From assembly GCA_951804985.1 (NCBI GenBank), contig OX638130.1:130089593-130153592 (forward strand): a stretch of DNA of 64,000 nt, in the 5' to 3' direction. A program made the position numbers and the translations under genes. Positions 57,796-64,000 of the stretch are shown here, in pieces. The notes beneath the pieces were generated by a model. The model made no database searches, was not told where the DNA came from, and worked only from the letters and a program-made list of their open reading frames with translations. This stretch comes from Dryomyza anilis (lineage: Eukaryota; Arthropoda; Insecta; Diptera; Dryomyzidae). Every line of letters begins with the position of its first letter. The first letter of the stretch is position 1.

Positions 57796-58740
57796 CACTA
57801 TCATGCCAAAGGGGCGTATGTGCAACTTTTGACATTTGCGTTTTTTTACATTTTTGAAAGTAGTTTTTCCTCAAGTATACTGCGCCAAAATCGTGTGTGC
57901 CTTTGTTGGATATTTCTAGCCAGAAAAGACAAAACGAAAAGAGCGAATTCGAAAAATTGAAAATGTTGTCATGCCGAAAGGATGAATCTTTTCGTTTTTT
58001 TGCCATAACTTTTTTTTGGTATAAGATAAAATAGTAGTGTAAAGGCATTTATTGTTCGTTTTTAAAGCACCTATCGATCATCACTATTATTTTAAAATAT
58101 TTGTTTCAATTTTTATCATTTGCTAAGAAATTAATAATAATGTCAATCGATGCCTTCACGTAACTATATTATCCTGCACCATTAAAGAGTTATAGCAAAA
58201 AAACGAAAAGATTCGCCCTTTTGGCATGACAAAATTTTTAAATTTTTACAATTTCTTTCGTTTTTTTGCTATAACTCTTTATAAGTGCAAGATAAAATAA
58301 TGGCGTAAAGGTATTAAATGTTTGTTTTGAAAGCACCTATCGATTGGCATATTAAAAAAAAAATGCCAAACATTTTTCTAGCAAATAACAAATGGCATAT
58401 TAATGTTTTGTAAAATATTTTTAAATAATGATGCCAATCGATAGGTGCTTTCAAAACAAACAATTAATGCGTACATATTACTATTTTGTCTTACGCTTAT
58501 AAAAAGTTATATCATAAAAAACAAAAGTATTTGCGTTTTGGTCAAGATAGAGCCGCACACGATCCGTATTTATAATTTATTACGTTTTTTAAACGTTGTA
58601 TTAATTGATGAACAAACCAAAATAAAATAAAAAATTTAAAAAAAAACTAAATTTTATTAATTTTGAAAGCACTTTAAACTTTAAAATTTGATTTCCCTAC
58701 ATTTTTAAAAATGCACACTCGACCCTTTGGCATGACAGTA
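57796..58740. mobile_element. Composite foldback element with alternating inverted units
   Basis: The outer ends are inverted: TCATGCCAAAGGGGCG at 57801 and TCATGCCAAAGGGTCG read from 58736. Inside, a unit TTTTTTGCYATAACTTTT..AAGATAAAATA..GTAAAGG..AAAGCACCTATCGAT occurs four times with alternating orientation (about 57990-58076 forward, 58145-58213 reverse, 58259-58335 forward, 58436-58525 reverse). TCATGCCGAAAGG and CTTTTGGCATGACA mark further internal ends at 57971 and 58213-58232. No coding frame is recognised. Confidence 0.65.
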
Positions 58741-58744
58741 ACGA

Positions 58745-61338
58745 TACTTTTATTGCACAAAAATGTTACCCATTTAAAGAGTGTGAGAGTCCTCAAACCG
58801 CTTCAGAGTTTTCCCATTTCCCATAGAAAAACAGTCTTAAACACCATCATTGTTAAAATTCGACTGGAAATTACTACTAACTCTATACATAGTAGAGCAA
58901 TACGGGACTATGTTACGAAAATGATAAGGTTTACGATAAATTTCAAACAATATATCGAAAAGGTTTTCAGTTTCGAAATATAAATGTCGAGTATTTGTTC
59001 AGACATTTTTTTGACAAAACTTCAACGAACAAAAAGATAGTTTTTCAAAATATTTTTACGTTCGTATTAAAAACTTATCAATAAGAGGATTCATACCAAC
59101 TGCGTAAACATCGTAAAAGTGGAAATTTCGTAAATTGTAGAAATTTGTGCAACATTTTTATGAGAATATTTTGTTTGTCGGTTTTCATGTGGAAAACACT
59201 TTGTGTAAAACAAGTTATTCGTAAGTTTAATATTTAACGAGTATAGAAATTTACGCATTTGGTATGAGTCCCCTATTTTATCTAATTCAAATTGTAAATG
59301 TGAATTTAAGAAGTCAACATTTAATCTAGTATTTAATCTAGTATTTATAACTTATTAACTAAGAGTCGTCATTTATTTTCTTAAATGGGGTTTTAAAAAA
59401 GATACATGGTGCTACATAACAATGCATTAAAATTATTAAAAAAAAAAAATCAATAAGTAATAACGATTTTATTAACATATATATTTTGTTTTTGAAAAAT
59501 TTTGAACTTCTTTTGCTTATATCTCGCAAACAGAATTCATTAGTTTATTAAAATTAGTCTAGACCATTAAAAGATTGATTGCATTAAAAAAAGGGAATAT
59601 TTAAAGACATTTCTTTTTTAGATTATGTTAAATGTATTCTGTATATAAATAGAAAGTATTCTGTGTTTCACGGAAAGATGTGCCTTTCAAAAAATGTTTA
59701 CTGGGTGCGCCAGTATTTTATGTCCTCATTTATGTTTCCCAAACTGTTACACGTGTGTGTGTGGCTTGATTATCTCTATTCGCACAAAACGGAACACTGC
59801 ATACCTTGGGGAGTTCTGGCATTTCTTTTGATTTCGTTTTCACTCTGCACATCCGCCGCCCGCTCGCCCGCTCGTTGGCTCGCTCAACTGTGCCACACAG
59901 TTCCAGCGCTTCATGTGTGTTGCATGCACTTTAAATAAATATGAAATTTAAAGCGATCTAAGTCGCAGTTCGAAAACATTCTGGTTACTGTAATAAAGTG
60001 TTTTTCATGTCGCTGTCTGTGTGGCTTTGTTCGTTGGGTTGCGAGACTTCGGTCCTCCGGTATATGGTATGTCTGTCTGTTTGTCTATGCGTGCATGATT
60101 GATTGATGGATGTGGGTGGATGGGCTGTGTTTATATGGTTGTGGCAAATAATGTTGTTTGTTATTTTTCAATAAAAATACTACAACTTTATGGGTATTTG
60201 CAAAACTTTGCACAGCCATCGTTGGCATGGGAAATTAAGCAATAACAACGATGCAAAAGATACAATGTTCATAATTATTTCTGATGATGTTTCAATAAAG
60301 TTGCCAATTGTTATTCGAGCCGAACTGAGAGCTAAAAGCATTTTGCACAATTTGTCTAGCAGAGACTTAAATTTAAATTATAATAAAATATATTTATCTT
60401 TTTAATTGTCCATCAATGACTTGTGTATGTTATTCAATGTGTGGTGTATTCTTTTTGCCTTTTGTAGCTTTATGGAATTGGTTAATAATAAATACACTTT
60501 TTGCACAAAAACACAACATTTTTAATGGAAAATATCAATTTCATTAAATAATACAATGATGATAACATTTCGGCATTTTATACTTAAAACTATGAAATCG
60601 AATAATACGGTTCTTTGTTATCGATATTTAAACTTTTAATAAATCTATATTAATAAAACAAAACGTGTTTTTTTCTCTTGCACTAACCGACCGTATTTTT
60701 GAACAGATTTTAATGATACTAGTATCAAACGATTCCTAATAATCAGATGTAGTGCGTGCTATACTTAGTTTTTATAATTTTAGAACAAATAACGCCAGAA
60801 AAAGCTAAAAACCAAATAACAACCACCATATGAAAAAGAGAACTGCAGCTGACTGCACTCACTGTGTTCAGTGCAGTGCATCACACTCTCGCATAAATAA
60901 TTGCACACATTAGAACAACAACAACTCTGATGCATGTTTTTTTCTTGTTGTTGTTGTTGGTTTTACACAGCAAACAGAGAGTTGCAAACATTAATATTTA
61001 ACTCTATGCGAAAAAAGTTTCAATTATTGCGATCAGAAAATATATTAAAAAATTATTAGGTGAAATGGCAATAAAACAACATATATCGTCAACAATAAAT
61101 ATAACCAACTGCGATTACAACAATTTTAATTAAATTAATGAAAATTTTTAAAAACTTTGAGTAAAGTCAATTTTAAAACTTATTATAGGTATTTTTACAG
61201 TTTTTAAAAATACATAAATTTTTACAAAAATATAAATTAAAAACATTTTAAACTTTTGGGAAAACAGAACTGTGATTCAAATATAAAAATATATAAAATT
61301 TCAATGAAAAATTATTTTTTTTAAATCTTGTCGCGTGC
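58745..61338. other. Intergenic/intronic DNA
   Basis: AT-rich to 59640. 59660-60180 has moderate GC (CCGCCGCCCGCTCGCCCGCTCG near 59850-59870 in two parts: CCGCCCGCTCG, CCCGCTCG) and short GTCTGTCTGTTTGTC (60067) and GATTGATTGATGGATG (60099) runs. Frames there lack ATG starts or family resemblance. 60830-60960 has GCACTCACTGTG..CAGTGCAGTGC, a small imperfect hairpin. The rest is AT-rich. Confidence 0.35.
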
Positions 61339-61779
61339 TTTTTATACCCTACACCTATATTGAACATCAAATTTGATAAATTTGTTCACCAATTACCATT
61401 TTCATCATATGGAAGATTTCAATCATTCAATTATATTCATTTTCATTTATTCTTTTAAGTATTTCTGATTCCAATAAGCTTTATATGTATCTAGTTTTTA
61501 ATTCTGCTCACTTGATATACAAAAATTTTAAAAAATTCTTAAAATCGATTTCTATATCTGAATATTAAAAAAAAAATTAAAATTAATTTTACGAAAAAAT
61601 GGTGCGAAGTAAGGTATTTTTTGAGAATTTCATTTACATATTCTAAAATAAATGTTTTTAAAGACTTGCCTTACATGATAATTTTGAAATTAATTAAAAT
61701 AACGATAAAATTTGTTTATTGAATTTTCATAATTGGTTCTAAATTTTATGAGATATGAATTTTTTAATATATATATTGT

Positions 61780-61985
61780 ATGGAAGATAGGCGAGTACGT
61801 TGACCGATTCGACTCATTTCCGAACGAATTATTACTTTTCAGCTAAAACATATTTCGACTAAAATTACATCATTCGAACCAGTATTTTTTAAGTTATCGT
61901 GTATACGGTCAGATTGACGGACATGACTAAAAAGATATCGAAAGTGATGCCGGTCATGAAATAAGACATGAAAATATATAGTTTT
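61780..61985 (-). mobile_element. Degraded mini-me-like element
   Basis: The order GAACGAATTATTACTTTTCAGCT, AAACATATTTCGAC, ATTCGAACCAGTATTTTTTAAG, GACGGACATGACTAAAAAG, AGTGATGCCGGTCATGA, AAAATATATA follows the internal part of 10936-11758 with heavy substitution (first block given in part: ATTATTACTTTTCAGCT). An isolated head fragment, TTTTTATACCCTACACCTAT, lies at 61339-61358 in the opposite orientation. Confidence 0.55.
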
Positions 61986-62305
61986 ATTTAGAATGTATTT
62001 ACATTTCATATCAAACTCGATAATATCGGTTATATTGATCACAAGATATTCGCCATTATTTCTGACCACTTTTTTAAAAGCTCTGTAAAATGTTCATTGG
62101 TCGATATCTCGTAAAACTATTCATAGAAAAAAAATGTAGCAAATATAATTGCTGAATTGTACCGACTAATTAATTTGTGAAAATTGTCCACTATCGATAC
62201 GATATCGAAACGAATGGAATATTGGTATCGGATTGATTTGTTTACACGTAACTTTTTATTTGAAATTGAAAATTGTCACTATAAATTTAAAATCTATAAT
62301 GTTTT

Positions 62306-62695
62306 TATTCCCAGTCTGCCATGTCTCGGAGACCTTCGATACCTCGAAGCTTTCTTCAATAACTTCGATAAAAAAGTTCGATCTCGTTGCGTTCTCAATT
62401 CTAATTTTTAATAATGTTCGTACATTCATATTCTTTGACAACATTTAACAAATCGATATCGCAATATTTTTCACAGCAATCTCGAATTTTGATCAATTTT
62501 TCCTTCGATATCATTCCTATTTCGAAAACTTTGTCATATCGAGAAAACTCCTACAGAACGTTTCGATATCTATCTACCATCTAGGTCCAATATGACGCCC
62601 GATATCGTTACGAGAACGGATCCGATAACTTGTGATTTCTCCATCTACTCGCATTGATACCGTAACGATATCGATACGAATGGCATACTGGGTTA
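62306..62695 (-). repeat. ATATCG-rich dispersed repeat, copy B (reverse)
   Basis: Reverse of 33276-33675: CCCAGTCTGCCATGTCTCGG (62308), AACTTCGATAAAAAAGTTCG, AAATCGATATCGCAATATTT, CTCGAATTTTGATCA, GTGATTTCTCCATCTA and GGCATACTGGGTT (62682) align in order with copy A. Confidence 0.7.
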
Positions 62696-62699
62696 TATA

Positions 62700-64000
62700 G
62701 CGGCCTATTCCAACAACCGTTCGGAATCTTCTTAAAATTACAATTTCATTAAATTTGATTTTTTATATTTTCAGAATTCGGAAAAATAAAAGTCGTATTC
62801 AATACAATAAAGTTCTGTGGAACAAATTCGATTCGATTGTTGTGGTCGAATATTTAAATTTCGAATAAGAGTGAATTACTCAATAAATAGATAATTCTCA
62901 TAAAACAAAATCAAATATATTCTAATAAAAACGGTTTTTAAAATATTTATTGTGTTCGCAGAACTAATTTGCAAACATTTGGGCCTATCTTTTATTTGCT
63001 GTCGTGCCTTTGAACTCATGCTCGGCATTATTTTTGGACTTTGCTTAGACTTCAAAGAGCTCTGCCTCTGCTGGAATCTTTTTTTTTCGTTGGTCTTTGT
63101 ATTTGTAAAAACTCCCACACTTGCAAAGTAATGCTGTTTATGGAATTTATGAATTTCTTGACATGCATGTGGGGCGCGTCTGTCTCTCCAATCGTCCGTC
63201 TGTCCGTATGTCTGTCTTTCGGTGGGTTGGCTTAAATCTTGTTGCTGTGTCTGCTACACTTGTTGTCTGTGCGTTCGGCGTTCGCTTAAATGAACAAATA
63301 ATAAAGTTAACTGCTCACCTGCGGCGAGAATGAAATATGCGAACAATGCGTTCGCCTCGCGAGCAAATCAAGGAGCCGAAATTAACAGCAGCACTAAAAA
63401 CAGCAGCGCTTTTTTGCTTTAAAATATTTCAGCATTTTTTTTTGTTTTCATATATCATATATCTGGAGTAACTTTTGGTCGTATTTTTACTTGGGCTCTA
63501 AGTGCGAAAAACGCGTTAATGCGTGTCATGAATATGGCTTTATTGTTGCTGTGTTTGATGTCATTATACACATCAACACGGTGTGTTAGTGTCTGTCTGT
63601 CTCTTTGTTTGTGTGTGTGTGTCGCATATTGAGACAGCTTCCGCTTATTGCGGCGTGAAAAAATGACGCCCTGCTCCTGCGCCGCACAGCGAAAACAATG
63701 AAAATGCAAATTACGTTTAATGAAATAACGTAACGTTACGTGAAGCACAACTCAACGCGACGCAACGTAACGTAACGCAGCGCAACATGTTCTGCGTAAA
63801 TTCAATAAAAAAAAAGAAACAAACATTTTTTTGTTTGTTTTTTATGCCTTTATTATTAAATATGAGTTCGCTGATTGCCTGCTATTGTCAGCCAAACAAT
63901 CAGCGGCATTATTAGCATAATAATAATAATAATGACAGCAAACAATATCATTACAATAATAACTGCGGCAGCAAAAATAACAATAGATCAATAATAACCA
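62700..64000. other. Intergenic/intronic DNA with simple repeats
   Basis: Short GTCTGTC/GTCCGTC runs at 63179-63220 and 63591-63605 with a GT run at 63609-63622. An ACGTAACGTTACGT palindrome and AACGTAACGTAACGC repeats at 63724-63783. An (AAT)n run at 63917-63935. Overlapping frames on both strands at 63041-63333 and 63455-63748 read partly through these repeats and are not supported. Confidence 0.4.

Noticed and set aside
59663..59938. 91-codon plus-strand frame in a GC patch
   Set aside because: Starts with GTG, has no family resemblance, and crosses CCCGCTCG repeats.
1..64000. CRISPR arrays, operons, phage or bacterial insertion sequences
   Set aside because: The sequence is clearly insect nuclear DNA; the regular arrays seen are satellites without spacer-repeat structure, and no prokaryotic gene is present.
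1..64000. Long retroelements or endogenous viral genes
   Set aside because: I found no reverse transcriptase, integrase, capsid or replicase frame, and no long terminal repeat pair.

Overview
The window is animal nuclear DNA, most likely from a higher (cyclorrhaphan) fly. The evidence is: AT-rich sequence; spliced genes with metazoan-type GT..AG junctions; two secreted CAP-domain genes of the fly antigen-5-related type; and many copies of a short interspersed repeat with the (TA)n - conserved core - (GTCY)n layout of dipteran mini-me elements. I cannot name the species. Operons, CRISPR arrays and phage features neither appear nor are expected.

The only genes I recognise are at the left end. 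Bases 2-196 (+) are the last coding exon of a CAP gene that starts outside the window. Bases 7088-6403 and 2397-2091 (-) are the two coding exons of a second, apparently complete CAP gene: about 330 residues, with a signal peptide and a 4-kb intron. The two genes converge tail to tail and each has a poly(A) signal. A head-to-tail dimer of mini-me-like elements lies between them. The 4-kb intron holds a foldback element, and the DNA upstream of the second gene holds a degenerate ~150-185 bp tandem array.

Beyond 7.4 kb the window is mostly intergenic or intronic and rich in mobile DNA. I see four intact mini-me-like elements (two pairs from two subfamilies), several non-autonomous DNA transposons with inverted ends, long palindromes (43.97-45.03 kb and 57.80-58.74 kb), a tRNA-derived SINE (52.0-52.3 kb), satellite-like arrays (8.0, 19.4 and 47.3 kb) and AT-rich filler. 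Two elements can be read in unusual detail. A PIF/Harbinger-like MITE at 54.4 kb sits in a repeat whose unoccupied copy is at 51.7 kb. A mariner-like deletion derivative at 36.9 kb keeps the start of its transposase and is nested inside a second transposon that has a reverse-oriented relative at 28-29.5 kb.

Possible unrecognised exons or small genes lie at 13.4-14.2, 24.2-24.8, 35.2-36.1 and 46.05-46.3 kb. They rest only on open frames, splice-like signals and higher GC. At 48.7-50.62 kb a GC- and CAG-rich stretch ends in a good splice donor and looks like the promoter and 5' untranslated first exon of a rightward gene whose coding part is not recognisable here. I found no complete new biological system; the most informative material is the transposon archaeology and the unassigned exons.
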